A DNA stretch of 54,965 nucleotides from Lenisia limosa (Eukaryota > Breviatea): positions 1-54,965 of the forward strand of contig LPNZ01008506.1 in assembly GCA_001655205.1 (NCBI GenBank), written 5' to 3'. Both the position numbers and the translations under genes were made by a program. The notes below the pieces were generated by a model that was not told where the DNA came from, made no database searches, and was given only the letters and a program-made list of their open reading frames with translations. Shown in pieces: positions 12,092 through 26,174 of this stretch (the stretch's first letter is position 1; every line of letters starts with the position of its first letter).

Positions 12092-12566
12092 GGGTGAGTT
12101 CAGGGAACTAAAAACTGTCACAATTAGAGAGAAAACTTACACCAAGAGCCAGCAACGCCTGATTTAGATCATGCCTAGACATTAATTAGAGAGAGGTGGA
12201 AAGAAGACGCCTTACCAGTCGAGTTCTTTCTCCATTTTAAAAAAAGTTGAAGAACTTTCCCACTTTAGTTATGATTTGGGATACATTTTAGCTGTATTAA
12301 TAGTTTCACCTGATCAAAACTGTGTTTTATTCAATCCTGAGTTCACAACAAAGAACAAAGCGTAGATACTATTAAAAATGTCAATAATTTAATTGACTAT
12401 TAAAAAATATATTATTAACCGCAAGGTTTTTGAATAAAGAGCGATTTAAACTCAAAATATGATGAAATGACAATTACGAAATTAATTTTTAATGAACTGA
12501 ACTGACACTTTGTTCCTGGTTTTTGTGAACAAATTTTCGTGGTTATCTCAATCAACTAGTTTCAAT
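12092..12566. other. Divergent intergenic region upstream of ARF
   Basis: About 475 nt of AT-rich sequence with no supported exon lies between the presumed 5' end of the minus-strand gene and the ARF start. It should hold both promoters. No TATA-like box at a convincing distance or other motif stands out. Confidence 0.45.
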
Positions 12567-13636
<1,070 letters not shown>

Positions 13637-13812
13637 GCTTATTTATTTGCATTTTTGTGTTGTATGTTCTTTATATCTGACTCCGGGTATACTCCCTTTT
13701 TTCTTGATACACGAGTTGGCTTGACGCCTTTTCATTTGGTTGTTTCAAGGGGATGGGACCATGTTGAAATGGCAAGAAACATAAATCAAAATTGACACTA
13801 GAAACCATAACA

Positions 13813-16800
13813 CTACTGTTGGTAGTCCGTCATAGAGTACTCTCTCAGAATAACAGGGACTGAAGTTGGGGGAATGCATCCTCGTTCGGTCACAACAGCC
13901 TATACAATGTAAAGGAAAGGGTCCATAATAAAATGCAAGATGTAATAACAAACACAATCCCATGTACTTGGATGTGCTTAGGAGGAGTAAGGTCGTATGT
14001 TGGGTTCAGCAATGATAGGTTTTCAGTCTCCTTCCAGCCTGAAGAAGTTATCTTCTGACCTATTCCGCTGCACAACAACAAAGGGACTCATGTCATTAGA
14101 AAAGCCTAAAGCCTTGCAACAATGGATGTCCTCCCCCCTCCCCACCCTTTAGCTCATCAATTACAAGGTCATCAGGGTTGCCTAAAGTTGTCAGAAGATT
14201 GTGTCACAAAACTCAATTAAGACATGACTAAAACTATCCTTATACAACGCAGAAAATACCGTATTCGTTGGCAACAAGCGAGTCGATCTGGGCCTTTTCG
14301 GAGAACTTGTAGGTTTCACAGCACACCAGGACAGGCACATGGTGGGCACTTGCCATTGCCGCAATGGCGGCGGTACTGGAAGGAAATCAAGACTTATTGG
14401 CATATTTCGGCATATTTCGGCTCATTGGAAAGCATAATCCAAGTTGTTTGCTGTAATCACAGTATGCATTAAGCAGAAATGTTAAGGTAAAGGAAGAAGT
14501 GTCAAAGAAGCCACCCCAAACCCGCATCTTGAAAGCATCGCACCGTTACGCAAAAGGGAACTGGCCTACTCTGTGAGAACTGTTCGGAAGCTGCATGCAA
14601 GTTTTTCATTTGTTATTTCTCTTTGGTTTTATACATAATTATGTATGATATGATATTTTCTTTCTTATTATTCAAAAAGTCCCGCCTACTCCAAGAAGAA
14701 CTTTAGTTGGCTTTTGAGAGAATGCGAAAGTGGTGGCATGGTAGGCGGCATAGGAAACGTTTAAGCCAGCTCTACTGAGGCGCATGCTCAAGTTCATGCC
14801 TGGGGGGGGGGGTTAGCGAAGGAACTTTCGATGATGAATATTGGTGTGGAAGTACCAATCACCTAAAACCCAAAAGTAAAAGAAAAGAAAATCACACACA
14901 AAAAAAAAATGCATGAAAGAAATACTTGTTGGCATGACATTAAGACACCAATATTATAACAATGATCAGGGAAACACTACAGCTCCCCAACTCATTACTA
15001 CGCAAATCACAAACCTTCATTGTGCGGGCGAGAATTGATCACAATTACTGTGAAACACTAAATAGTTAAATTAAACAAATTCTTTCCTAGAACAATAATA
15101 CAAAAACCTGTATCACCTTTCCTTCATTGTGTGCTGCGACAAGAGCGCTTTCGACAACAGAAGAACAACCATAAGTGATGACAACATCTCCATTGGTCAC
15201 CTGGACAAATATGAAGGAAGTGCAAGTTGATGCCCAGTTATAAAAGAAAAACATAATGTACCTTCGATGACACTTCCCCTGAAATGGCTTGGAGGGAGAG
15301 GTCAATACGATCGGAAATGAACTGGTCAATCATCTCACATATGTAGTTCTTGCACTGGGGAGGGGGGGGGGAGGTAAATGACTGAAAAGACAATAGTGCT
15401 TCTTAAAACCACCCAGGTCGCTTACTTTCGCTTCAACAGCAGCCTTCTCGGTTTCTTCGATGGTGTGGCATGAGGCAATAATCTAAAAATGTCAAACTCC
15501 TGGGGGGTGGGGGGTCCAAAGAGAATATAACTACAGCCTCACACCTTTTTGATGTAGTTGATGGTGTTGCCCATTGGGAGGCTGATTTGCCTGCACGACA
15601 CAAGGAAAGAGATTTGAGGAGTCAGGGCAGTAAGGAGATCCCTGGAGAGGGGCTTGGACTCGGGGGTCGTGTAGTCGTTGACGAAATCCTGTGCAGTCAA
15701 ATAAAACTGCTACATATGATGGTATCATAATTCAGCTTTTCGTGAATAAACACCTACAGCTGTAGATTATAATCGAAAGTCTCATAAAATCTTCATTTCG
15801 CGGGCTTGTCCCACTCACACGAATGGCCTTGGCAGTTGCTACGCATCTTGCGTTGGACCCCTTGATCCGGCCATCCGCCATGATCAGACCCGTTGACAGG
15901 ATACTAGGGTGCACTGCAGCAGTCAAAATACATCTGGTTGAAGTTGACCATCACAGAGGGTTTTGATTTAATATTTGGACCAAGTAACAAATAAGTCTTC
16001 TTATTCTAATACGAAAGAAATGAGAAATTAAAAATTCAGCGGAAGCAGCATCTCGATGATATTGATTATTTTACACAAAATATATATCACCAACCGTTTT
16101 CTGTTAATGAAACTGTTTTCTCTTGGACCGGCTCGGGTTTGATTTCAGCTTCCACAGTATCTGTGAGTTCGTCAGGCTTGGCAGCAAGGGTGGGCTTTTC
16201 TGCCTTCTTTGGTTTTTCAGTCTTCTCAGAATCAGCAGGCTTTTCCACAGTCTTGGCATTTTTGGCAGCTCTTTGCTTCTCCTGAAATGTAAAGTGGTAA
16301 CAGCACAGTAAAGCTCAGGAAAGAAACATACCATCAAAGCTCTTCTCTCAGCCTTGGACATCTTCTTTTTATCCCCCCCTTGTTCCCCGCCTTTCTGTGC
16401 GTTCTGTTGCTGGCGCTTTACTTCGAACTCTTTCTTTCTTGCCTGCGGAGTAATGAGCGCTTTCTTGTTGGACAATGTCATCCCAAAATACGGGTACTTT
16501 AATAACGGCATCTTATGCTACTTCAATAAGTATGAAAACGTTTTTCTAATCTGGGTCATATTATCATGCTTGAAGGAGAAATAACAGTGTACTTTGTATA
16601 TGGCACAGAAAGTAATGATTGTGCTCCATACCTCCTTCTCAGCAGCCTTCTTCGCCTTAGCATCTATAATGTGATCATCATGATATATAAAAAATCCCTT
16701 TCCTTAAAGAATAGGTGATTTAGCTCACCTTCAGTAATAGCTGGCTTTGTCTTGGGGGTGGTGGTGGTTGGTTCATTTGTCCAGCCTGAGAGTTGCGATC

Positions 16801-17552
16801 TAAGAGGTCAGGTACATACATTTTTTTTATTTTTATAGAAATGTAAAAAATATCCAGCCCATACAAAGCAAGGTATGCAGATTTTAAGCTCCATAGTTTG
16901 ATAAAAAAAGTGGTGATTTGGCAGATGATGTTGTTTCTTCGCAAATATGAGTCTCCTGCAACTCTTTGATTGGAGCAAGCCCCCGCCAACTTGTGAAGTC
17001 TGACGTCGTCAGGAACGGAGGATGAAAGGATGTTGGAGGGAGGAGAAACGACATTGGGCGAGATGAGTGGCTGCACGGTGGCGTCTGTTGCCGCTAGAAA
17101 TATGAAGAGAAGAAGACTCAGCTAGAAATATGAAACCCAAGAGAGGAAGACTCAATAAAACGCGAAACGANNNNNNNNNNNNNNNNNNNNNNNNNNNNNN
17201 NNNNNNNNNNNNNNNNNNNNNNNNNNNNNNNNNNNNNNNNNNNNNNNNNNNNNNNNNNNNNNNNNNNNNNNNNNNNNNNNNAATGGAAACCTGAAATGTT
17301 AATCAGAATGAAACAGGTCGCAATAAAAGGGTGATATTATTCAAACCGGAACTGGTTGAGGTACGACAGGGGCAGGGGCATCTGGATCCTACAAAGATGA
17401 GTAACAAAGGAAGGGAAGGGGATTCCAGAAGCAAGCTTACTCCAATTGCATCAGCATGTAAATTGAAACCAAACTAAAGAATAAGACAATGTGGGGCTTT
17501 TTACACGTTGACAAACCTGCTGCCTCAGCGGCTGGGATCTTTCTTCGGTCAT
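13813..17552 (-). CDS. EIF2B4: Translation initiation factor eIF2B delta subunit
   Basis: eIF2B is the guanine-nucleotide exchange factor for eIF2; delta is one of its regulatory-fold subunits. The exons run from [12 protein letters not shown] (start at 17552) through [13 protein letters not shown], a Lys/Glu-rich region with [12 protein letters not shown] near 16340 (typical of the delta N-terminus), and then the conserved fold: [126 protein letters not shown] and [14 protein letters not shown] before TAG at 13813-13815. The gap at 17171-17281 lies among the N-terminal exons. It converges with ARF, 176 nt away. Poly-C tracts sit at two of its acceptors. Confidence 0.93.
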
Positions 17553-17919
17553 TTTCCCGTAAATTGATTGTAAATGCAAAAACTAAATGGCTGATAACGA
17601 TAGGAATGAAGGAAAGGCGTTATTTCTGCGAATTTGGCAGTGAAAAGAATAGAACTGGTACAACACTTTTTATACCAAAAAGCAAATCGCTGGAAAGCCT
17701 TTTAGAAATTGTTGTGCTGAACAATCGACCTTTGTTATTCAATCTGGTAGAGCGAACATAACTAGCAAAGGCAGCTTCCCCAAATTTTGTTTTTAGTGAG
17801 TCAGTCTGAGGCCCTCTTCTTCCTTCTGGTGTGTTTTTAAGTATAATAGAATGTAATACGGGGTAATCGTGGCACAGAACAGTGGAATGTAGACAAACTC
17901 AAGCCACTTATATTTCACA

Positions 17920-18342
17920 ATGAATGCCTCCCATCAAACGACGCATTTCTCTGATAGAGTCGTTGAATTGCTGCGACAAAAGGTTGGAATTGCTTGGTTA
18001 CACTGAGGCATGATGTTGTTTTCTCCTCCTCATTATAATTTCCAATTTATTCAATTTGTGATCCCAGTAGAAACTTGGCCCAAATGAATTGACCGAAGTT
18101 GTACGGATGGCTTCATCAGTTGTGCTCATTGACCTGAAATGCCTTGCTGCCCTTATGAAGAGGGCGGGTTTGACGCTCAGCGATAAGCGTGAGAGCGTTT
18201 TTGTGATTTCATACAACATGATTCCCTGGGCTTTGGTTTACAAATCGGTATCTCTCTATATTGTAAAGAGTATTATATCCATTAAATTGCGGTTAAAGAT
18301 TTAATAATGTCGTTGTTTTAGATTCAACGTTTGTTACGTTAA
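17920..18342 (+). CDS. Small unidentified alpha-helical protein (3 exons)
   Basis: Three exons join in frame to about 86 residues. Exon 1 starts at 17920 (MNASHQTTHFSDRVVELLRQ); exon 2 follows the acceptor near 18070 (KLGPNELTEVVRMASSVVLI, then DLKCLAALMKRAGLTLSDKR); exon 3 gives IQRLLR before TAA at 18340-18342. The composition suggests a compact helical domain. A loose resemblance to the first cyclin-like half of ORC6 is visible but too weak to name it. A minus-strand frame over the same bases is also open, so the strand is likely but not certain. Confidence 0.4.
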
Positions 18343-18538
18343 CCTAAATAGAGGTACTCTGGCTTATGACGGACTTATCTGAGGAGCGAACAACGTCGAT
18401 TTCTTTTGAGTGCTTCATTCGATTCCTAGCAAGGGTTTGTGGAACGGGTTTAAGTATTGTTGATGCGTGTGAAATACTACTATTTCGAACATTCTTATTC
18501 ACAAACTAACATTTTATCTCAATTTGCACTGCTGTGAA

Positions 18539-21500
18539 ATGATGACGCAGGCTACGCCGTTACCCCACCTGTCATCATCTGCGTTCCTGCCCGTGTCTTC
18601 GGCATCGTTCTCGAAGGAGCCGTACGTTGCCGCCGAGCCGGTCCAGACCCGACCGGACCCATTGTCAGGACCGGAGACCGAACTATCCGAGCAGTCCGAC
18701 GAAGAGCTGAACCGGCAAGTTAGAGATGTCGAGGCAGTTTTGGTTGAGTCGAGCCCGAAGGTTGGCTGCTTGGGTTTTCTGTTGCATTTTTAGCTGACCG
18801 AGTTATGTTCTGAAGATCAAATATCATATCATATAATATATTATGGAATATGTATGTATGGTATCAAATACATGCTATGTATACATACATTTTGCGCTCA
18901 TATATTATCCCTTGAACCATATCCACTTTGTATATATGGGGTTAATTTGACTGTCTAGGCCGAAAAACGGCGAAAGAGTTATCAAGAAAAGCGTAATAAC
19001 ATTCGTGAAAGTATTGAACGTGAGCGTCAAGAAAGGCTACAACGCAGTCGTGGAGGTAGCCAACAAGAATTGGATGACCTTCCGGAACCTGAAGACCAAA
19101 CATCAGACCTGAATCTGTCATTTGACACAGAACAACATCTGAAGGAAGCGGATGCCGCCTTTGCAGCTCAGAAGACCCGGGCCGCAGAACATGAGGAACG
19201 TGAACACCAGACGTGGGCCCGGGCCAACGACTGTCCAGTCAACCGGGGTGCCTCGGGCTCGCCGGGCAACCTTGATGAAGAACACAATGCTAAGAGGCGC
19301 AGTAAAAAGGAAAGAAAGCGCCAAGACGCAAAGAAGAAGCTTGAACATAGGCTGAAGAAGCTGAAGGAAAAGGAAGCAAGGGAAATTGCCAAGTTTAATA
19401 AGGTGTATGGGGACAGTCCCGTCAATTCCCCAGATTTTGAACAGGAGAAGTTTGAAGAGAAGAAAGAAGAGAAAAGAGAAACAAAGAAAGAAGAACCGAA
19501 ACCGAGACCTGAGGCCCTGCCACGCCTCCATCTCTCATCAATCATCCAGTCGGCATCTCATACCACACCGGGTTCGGCTCGGTCCACTCCGTCCGAAGAC
19601 GCCTCCGTGGCCCTCCCGCCCTCCATCGCCAACTTGGACATGAGCCTCGACCTGGATAACATCAGTGAAGGGTCGGTTGAAACGCCGTCCCTACCGTCCT
19701 TCCACACGCAGCAGGCGGCGTCTCCAAGGGGTATCACGCCACGTGATTCACAGAAGCAGCAGCGCAAGTTCCAGCCATCACCCTTCCCTATTACCGAGGA
19801 AAATCTTTCCGAACTGCCGGAGGAGACGATTCTCGGTTCTTCAGGTCCGCCTGGGCCGCCGGCGGAAGAGGGCTCCGACGGCGGAAGTGAGTCGGAAGAC
19901 ACGCAGAACCTTCCTAATTCAACCCTTCACACTACTGTCATTCTTCACCAGGACGATGACATCTCAGACCTACTATCCGAGCCAAGCGAACCGGAATTGG
20001 AGGCGAAAGACGATCTTGATGATTTTGCCAAGTCTGATGGTCCTGAACATTCGGTGCAGTCTTCTCCTTCCTCGATCAACACCGACGCCCTTATCACTCC
20101 AGAAGTCTCTCCAGGTAGGTATAGGCCTTGTGCCCCCTAATGAGTAAAGTGTATTGTTAAATTGTCTTTATTTCAACCAAGAAATACATTTTGAAATACA
20201 TATGACAAAGGCATCATTTAAACAACCTTGGTAACTTGATGAACGAGCTTGCCGGTATTAATGCCTAGTTATGGAACAAGAGGAAGCGTCGCCACCCCCC
20301 GAAGATATGTGGTCTGAAGTGGACTCAACACCTGCATTCCAACCCCCAGGTTCGCTGAAAAGCAAGCATCAAACACTGCAAATATGTGTTAATCTGTCTA
20401 AAGCACTCCTTTGTGGTATTCAGGTTTTTGATTCTTTGCTTCCATTTATTATGCAGCAGCAACCCTTCGGGACAGCACAGACATTCGTAGTCTTCCAGCC
20501 TTCGCCACTCCCTCCTCGGGTGTGTGGGTAGTGTCAGGTTTATGATGGCCAAAAAGTAGTATTGTATATGAAATAATGGGTTGTTTATCTTCAAATTATG
20601 TGTAATCCTCCAGAAACACTTTCACCCACGACACGTCGACGCCTCAATACGCCACGCCGCGCATCCGACACCCATTCTCTCGCCCACCTCCAGTCAAGCT
20701 CAATGTCATTCTCACCGCCCCCCGCGCGCACCCCGGAGTCCTCACAACGAAGTCATTTCAACCGGAGTGCCCGTGACGCCTTTACGAGTCAACAGGAACG
20801 GAGGCCCGGCCTGGAGTCACGTGCCCCCACAGCCACCCGGTCGTTGGAGTCTTTCATTCCGCTGTCCCAGCCTCCTGCATATCAGTATCCCCAGCATCCA
20901 CAAATGGTAGGACATTACAACAGTCGCGAACCCAATCTCAGTACTGGACTTTGTTATCGATATTTTGTTACTTTCCAGTCCTTGCACATCCCATATTCGC
21001 CTGCCGCCTCGTCCCTATCATACCCCATTTCACAAACTGCCAGCCAGGCTACTACCCCGACCACTCCAATGGTCGGTTGAAACTACTGCTGGGGGAATAT
21101 AAGAATGGATATTCACTAGGGCTCCGAAAATTTGAAGTGGGACGTAGTGTAACAAGAACCCTATTTCAGACACTTTAATTTCTAATTATGTCAATTAAAT
21201 TTTTCAAAACAATTAATTGCACGGGGCCCTAATATTTACACAATTTGGAAGGCCGCAAGGACAACCACGAATATGAATTTTCATTTCGATTAAATAGATA
21301 ACATCATATGATATAGAGTGATAGATACTTGATGACTTAAGCAGTGTTGCTCTTTTACTATCTAGCTTTCCGAACCCCAGCGTCCCCGCTCCCCACCACC
21401 ACGAGCACACAGGTGACTTTTGATATTGCCACTGTCATTGAAGTATTAACCTCAAACAGGGCTAACACAGACCCGAACCTCACCAGCTCCTTCACACAAC

Positions 21501-22977
21501 CCCGCAGCCAAATCCTCCCCTCCTCCTCTGTTCTGAATCAGTCTCTCCAACAGGTTGGCTGCACTTGACACTTGTGCTGATTGCATTTAACAATTCATGT
21601 TGTAGTAGTTTGTTCTTCCCAAATTTTTTTTTATATCGTTTAGCCTGATACTAAGTTCACAATGTCTTCCCTTCATCCCCAGCATTCGCACAACCCAGGT
21701 ATTGAAATGTGTTGAGATTGGGTTACCAAAACAGACTTAATTTCTCGAGATATCGTGGTAGTATCTCGCTATTTTACGTATTATGATATAATATTACTGG
21801 ATAGAATACCCCCCAAAAGAGAGTGCAACTAACCCTCCAGACCAAAGCCGACGCACACGGGGAGGGTCCGGAGCCTACTTCCATCTCAACCCCGAGCCGC
21901 CATCTTTGGCTACTTCTTTCAGTCGACCATCTGAGGTTTGCCATATACAGTAATAGACGAGGTTGGGACCGTCCAAGACTGCGTTCATTGTTCTCAGAAA
22001 ACTGCCCAATTTGTTACCATTTAGCCCGTTTCTGCTCAACACTGCTTCTCTCCTCCCGCATCCTCGTTCTTCTCTCAGGAGACCCCAATTGTATGCCAAA
22101 TCTCTTGCCATCTCTATTCACTTCTATAGTCACTCACCATCCCCCAGCACCATCAGGTATGCCCTCTTTGTCACCTTTACATGGGTTTTTGTTTTGGCGA
22201 AACAAATAGAACCAAAATCGTGTGTGACCTGTGTGTTTGACGTAACCAGCTTTGTGTTTGGACCCCCGCGATATTTTTAGCTTTTTAACTTGCTTTACAT
22301 TAACTCTTTGTAGTCCACACAGCGTCCTGCCGTGAGGCATGATCCATATTACAGGGACATATCAAGGTTGGAACGGTTATTGTGAGCTATTTACAGTAAA
22401 AGTGATCATCCCCAATCCCAGTCACCTTTTTTGTTTCATAAACTAGGTATTAATTTCATTTTCAAGATTCACTTTTTAGATCTCGTAGTCCTTCCCCTGA
22501 GCCTGAATGTTTGCGCATTTATCTTCGGGTCCTGTGACTTATCACTTTCTCTCAAACTTTTATGAATTATAATTTTCATTATAGTCTTTTATTTTTTTTT
22601 AAAAAAAGAAGTCACCTGCGTTTTGACCCTCCAGTGAGCAGAGTTCCAATTGGCCACTCAGCTCGTCCCTCTATTATCACCGAAAATCCTCCCGAACCCA
22701 AGGAATTGTTTGATAATGAGCCCTTGGTATGAAGGACACATGTCAAGATTAGGAGAAACAATTCTATATCTTCGCGTTTCATAATACAGGCTACTTCCAA
22801 AATCACCTTTTAGTCAGCAAGGTCGTCATCAGCCCCTTCCATAGACCCCAATCTCGATCTTGGTAGGCCGGATTCTGACAATAGAGTATTTACTTTAATA
22901 AATGTTTCATACTTTCAGACTTGTCATGTCATATCTCAATGTTACGAGAACATTTGGAACGGTATAGGTTTGGTTGA
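18539..22977 (+). CDS. Ser/Pro-rich protein with charged coiled-coil segment, unidentified
   Basis: About 18 exons can be joined, most with compatible phases. The start at 18539 opens MMTQATPLPHLSSSAF. Exon 2 (18960-20115) is unusually long for this window. It begins AEKRRKSYQEKRNN and contains a highly charged segment rich in Lys, Arg and Glu (19290-19500) likely to form a coiled coil, followed by acidic Ser-rich repeats such as SLDLDNISEGS and DDISDLLSEPSEPELE. The remaining exons encode disordered Ser/Pro/Thr/Gln sequence (PTTRRRLNTPRRASDTHS, YSPAASSLSYPISQTA, SRSPSPEPE, SSSAPSIDPNLDLDL) and end SMLREHLERYRFG with TGA at 22975-22977. I see no enzymatic domain. It is probably a phosphoregulated scaffold, which is inference from composition only. 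Confidence 0.6.
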
Positions 22978-23257
22978 ATAGATTTATTTAAGGTTCTAAA
23001 TTGACACTGGTATGATGTATTACCCCCCGATTAGATGTGTATCGCAACTCCAGGAAATGAGCAAGAAAAAAAAAAATCCAATAGAATAAACACAACCAAA
23101 ATCGACGAAAAAACAAAAAGAAAGTCACCACGAAACAAATACAAGAAAGCCGTAGAAATACCTAAAATAACACTAAGATCAATTGTAACAGTCGTCAAGA
23201 AGAGCGTCCTTGAGATTTGTGAGGCTCAGAGTACCCGGGGTGTGGGCAAAGGAGTTC

Positions 23258-25297
23258 TCACGGTTGTTGAGGGAGGTTACGGACGAAGATTGGTGAAGGT
23301 GGCGCTAAATTGGGATGAGAGGGAGGGAAATCCTCAGCATATCCTACCGGGTATGGAGACATGGACTCTGATGAAGTAGGGCTGGCTGAGACCAACTCCG
23401 GAGAAAGGTTCACATTGCTGCGATGGTAAAGCGGAGAAAATAAGGTTGTTACTATGTCATCTCACAGGTCCGACTTACTATGATTTAGGAAGGATTTTCT
23501 GTCCAGTTGGACTATAGAAGTACGGGATTCGCTAAGCAATTAGCAAAGAAAACCGAGAGAAAAATATCATCATAATCATGCCTAACTCACTTTTCGTCCG
23601 GCTACAGCCTTCTTAGGATTCGGGCAATTCGTACGGGAATGACCTGATAAGTTAGATCAGAGATATACCGCCACACTGGGCCCTTCAATGCTAGGTATCT
23701 TCCTCCCTCTCACCTAGAAGGCCGCAGTTGTAACACACCATACGAGCCTTTCGTTGAATTTCACTCCTCTTACAACAGGCAGCGGAATGATCGTTGGTTT
23801 GGCACAGCTAAGAGGTGAAAAAGATGGGAATGTCGGAAGCGGGTGAATTATTTCCACCTCACAACCCAGTAAAATAACTTTGAATTCAACTACCAACAAC
23901 AAGACAATTTCTCGATATTTCAGCGATGAATATTGATAGTAAACGGTCTCTTTTCGACCCTAGTGAAGCTCACTATCGATCTACTCAATTTCCAACAGAA
24001 GAAGAATGATATGGGACATACCGGGCAAGGGCTTTCGGCGGAATACGGACAGTTAGCAATGAGGTGGGCTGCGGAACCGCATCGGAAGCAAAGTCGGCTG
24101 CTGGCATCTATATCCTCCTCTGTTTCGTTAAAAGGGTCGCAATGCATGACAGACAAATGGATCCCTGCCAACCCGTTCTACTTGGACAATCTCTACGCAA
24201 GTGGCCTTCAAGCCCGCTAGAGGATTATTCTTATTTCAATTGAATTGCGGCGGTGGGTATTTCATCATGATATGAAGAAAGAAGATCACACATGGTATGA
24301 TCCCATATTGAAGAAAGTGTTGTCTTATTTAATGTAGAACAAAGTTTTATCCGAAAATAGTAAAAACAATTGAGGCCTACCAAATATAACAAACTCGATC
24401 TTCTAAAATCGGCTCATTACGCCCTAAATCAGTTAAAGGTGCAAACTGGGCCTGAAACATCCAAGGTAAGCACGTGTGGCGTTATCTACCGCTTTAGTGG
24501 ACTAATTATTTTGCCCAACTTACGTCTATATCTCCGTTGGTTCATGTTGTTCATGTGGTTTTGCTGGCTCGGAGGATGGTATCTGGCCTGGCCGTGGTAG
24601 GGGTTCTGTGAATACTGGGGACTGACTTGGAAGTAGCGGTCATGCATTNNNNNNNNNNNNNNNNNNNNNNNNNNNNNNNNNNNNNNNNNNNNNNNNNNNN
24701 NNNNNNNNNNNNNNNNNNNNNNNNNNNNNNNNNNNNNNNNNNNNNNNNNNNNNNTCAGAGAGCAAAAGTAAATAACACGTCAACACACCTTTGGAAAGAC
24801 TGCTGATTGAAAAACGACGCGTGTTGAGGAGCAGCAACACTCTGGTAGGCGATCTGTTGCCTCGGATAACGCGGGTCGGAATGCAGGCCCCCGTATCCTG
24901 GCTGAATCTCTTGACGATAAGAGAAGCTCTCTTTTGGGCCCTGCGAAAACTGTCGTGATAGCACTTCGGGCGGTTGTGAATATGAAGCCTCCGCATAGGA
25001 ACGCGGGACCGCAGTAGGAGACGTTGTGGCCGCACTCCAAAGATCAGACACCACATGGCTAGGCGAGACTGGTGCATACATCTGCTGGGCCAACAACGCC
25101 GATGGTGTCATTGGCGACGATGGCGTGGGTGACGAAAGGGGAAGGAGAACGGAGGGAAGGAAGAATGCCGCGGGTGACAAGGGGGAGTGTTGTCCAGATG
25201 GTTGTATGCTGACATTCGCCGGGGGAGCCATGAGAGGGGGCGGCCTCTCACGCCCCTTGAACCGCGAGGAGAAGTTGGAATCTTCAACGTCCGTCAT
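23258..25297 (-). CDS. Multi-CCHC zinc-knuckle protein
   Basis: The start at 25297 opens MTDVEDSNFSSRFKGRER, followed by about 150 residues of Pro/Ser/Gln-rich disorder. After the gap at 24649-24754 come MHDRYFQVSPQYSQNPYHGQ and a series of CCHC knuckles: CYICGLEGHLRRDC (split across an intron near 24220/24378), CFRCGSAAHLIANC (near 24080), CPLCQTNDHSAAC (split, near 24020/23812) and CYNCGLLGHSRTNC (split, near 23710/23650). Such arrays bind single-stranded RNA, as in AIR1/2, ZCCHC7 and CNBP; the unequal spacing with CPLC favours an AIR-like protein, unproven. The first and second knuckles are in different frames within one apparent exon (see findings). The C-terminus is uncertain: an SASPTSSESMSPYPVGYAE tail ends at TGA 23258-23260, but the last joins do not resolve cleanly. 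Confidence 0.7.
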
Positions 25298-26174
25298 ATT
25301 TGAGAAGGTGCACTGGAGAGTTAGAGTCTGAACCTTCAGAGTACCAAAGGCAAAAATCTCAAAAACAGCAAAAAGAAAACGGTCAGTAGACGGATTAAAT
25401 AATGATAACCGACCACCTTCCAAGCATAAAGCCAAAGTAACCCAGAAAAAAACCACGGATTCAGTCCAAAGTTAAACATTTCCTCGGATAATGTTTTGAA
25501 TTAAACTTATTATGCCTAAATTATTGCCAATTGGTGATGAAAAAGCCTCCACAACAAGAAAACAGAACACTTCCTGCTTTTACTCAAAATTCCTTTGAAA
25601 ACAATAGGAACTACTATGTAAGTAATAAGACGGCAAAGCCAATCACGTTCAAGCAATTCAATATGTGAATGACTGCCTCAGCGCTGAAAAAACACTGGTA
25701 TATCAACCCTAATATCCCAAAAATCACCAAAGAACAAACCTAGGAGAACTAAATCTGAAGAAAGACCATGAAGTCGTCAGCAAACAGGACTAAAACTCTT
25801 TGTAGTTGCCGCAATATTCTTATTTGACTAAATATGAACAGAAATATGAGTGAAATTGGTAACTTTTGCAGTTTCGTCCAAAAATAGGGGAGAGCGCGAT
25901 ATTTCTTCTGGCTCGGTTTGTCACGATTAAAAACCCTCCTAATGTTATAATTTAATGTAACTCTAGACAGTAGAATTTAAGCTAAATTAAAACCGTGTTT
26001 TAATATTAAAACAAAAAAGGCTGATCACATTACGGTCGCGGACTGAGTCTTTTACATTTTTCAAAAATAGTTAGAGGACTTTTTAGACACTCATAAGTTA
26101 CACTCAGCGTCATTTTAAGGTCGTTTGTACAGTTAATTTCTCCTTTTCCAAAACTTTTTGGTACAGCTTGCAAA
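25298..26174. other. AT-rich divergent intergenic region
   Basis: About 880 nt lie between the zinc-knuckle gene and the glycerol-3-phosphate dehydrogenase gene, transcribed away from each other. No exon-like frame, repeat copy or structural RNA is evident. It should contain both promoters and the 5' leader of the dehydrogenase. Confidence 0.45.

Noticed and set aside
18367-18510. Short plus-strand frame MTDLSEERTTSISFECF
   Set aside because: It ends by itself before the next gene's start, has no in-phase splice partner and lies after the TAA of the small protein at 18342; probably chance.
19118-19545. Minus-strand open frames of 125-137 codons opposite the coiled-coil exon
   Set aside because: They are antisense shadows of a long Lys/Glu-rich reading frame and give Phe/Leu-rich low-complexity peptides.
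23035-23379. 114-residue plus-strand frame rich in Lys/Asn/Thr
   Set aside because: Low-complexity A-rich start, no splice-consistent neighbours, and the opposite strand reads SASPTSSESMSPYPVGYAE as part of the zinc-knuckle gene.
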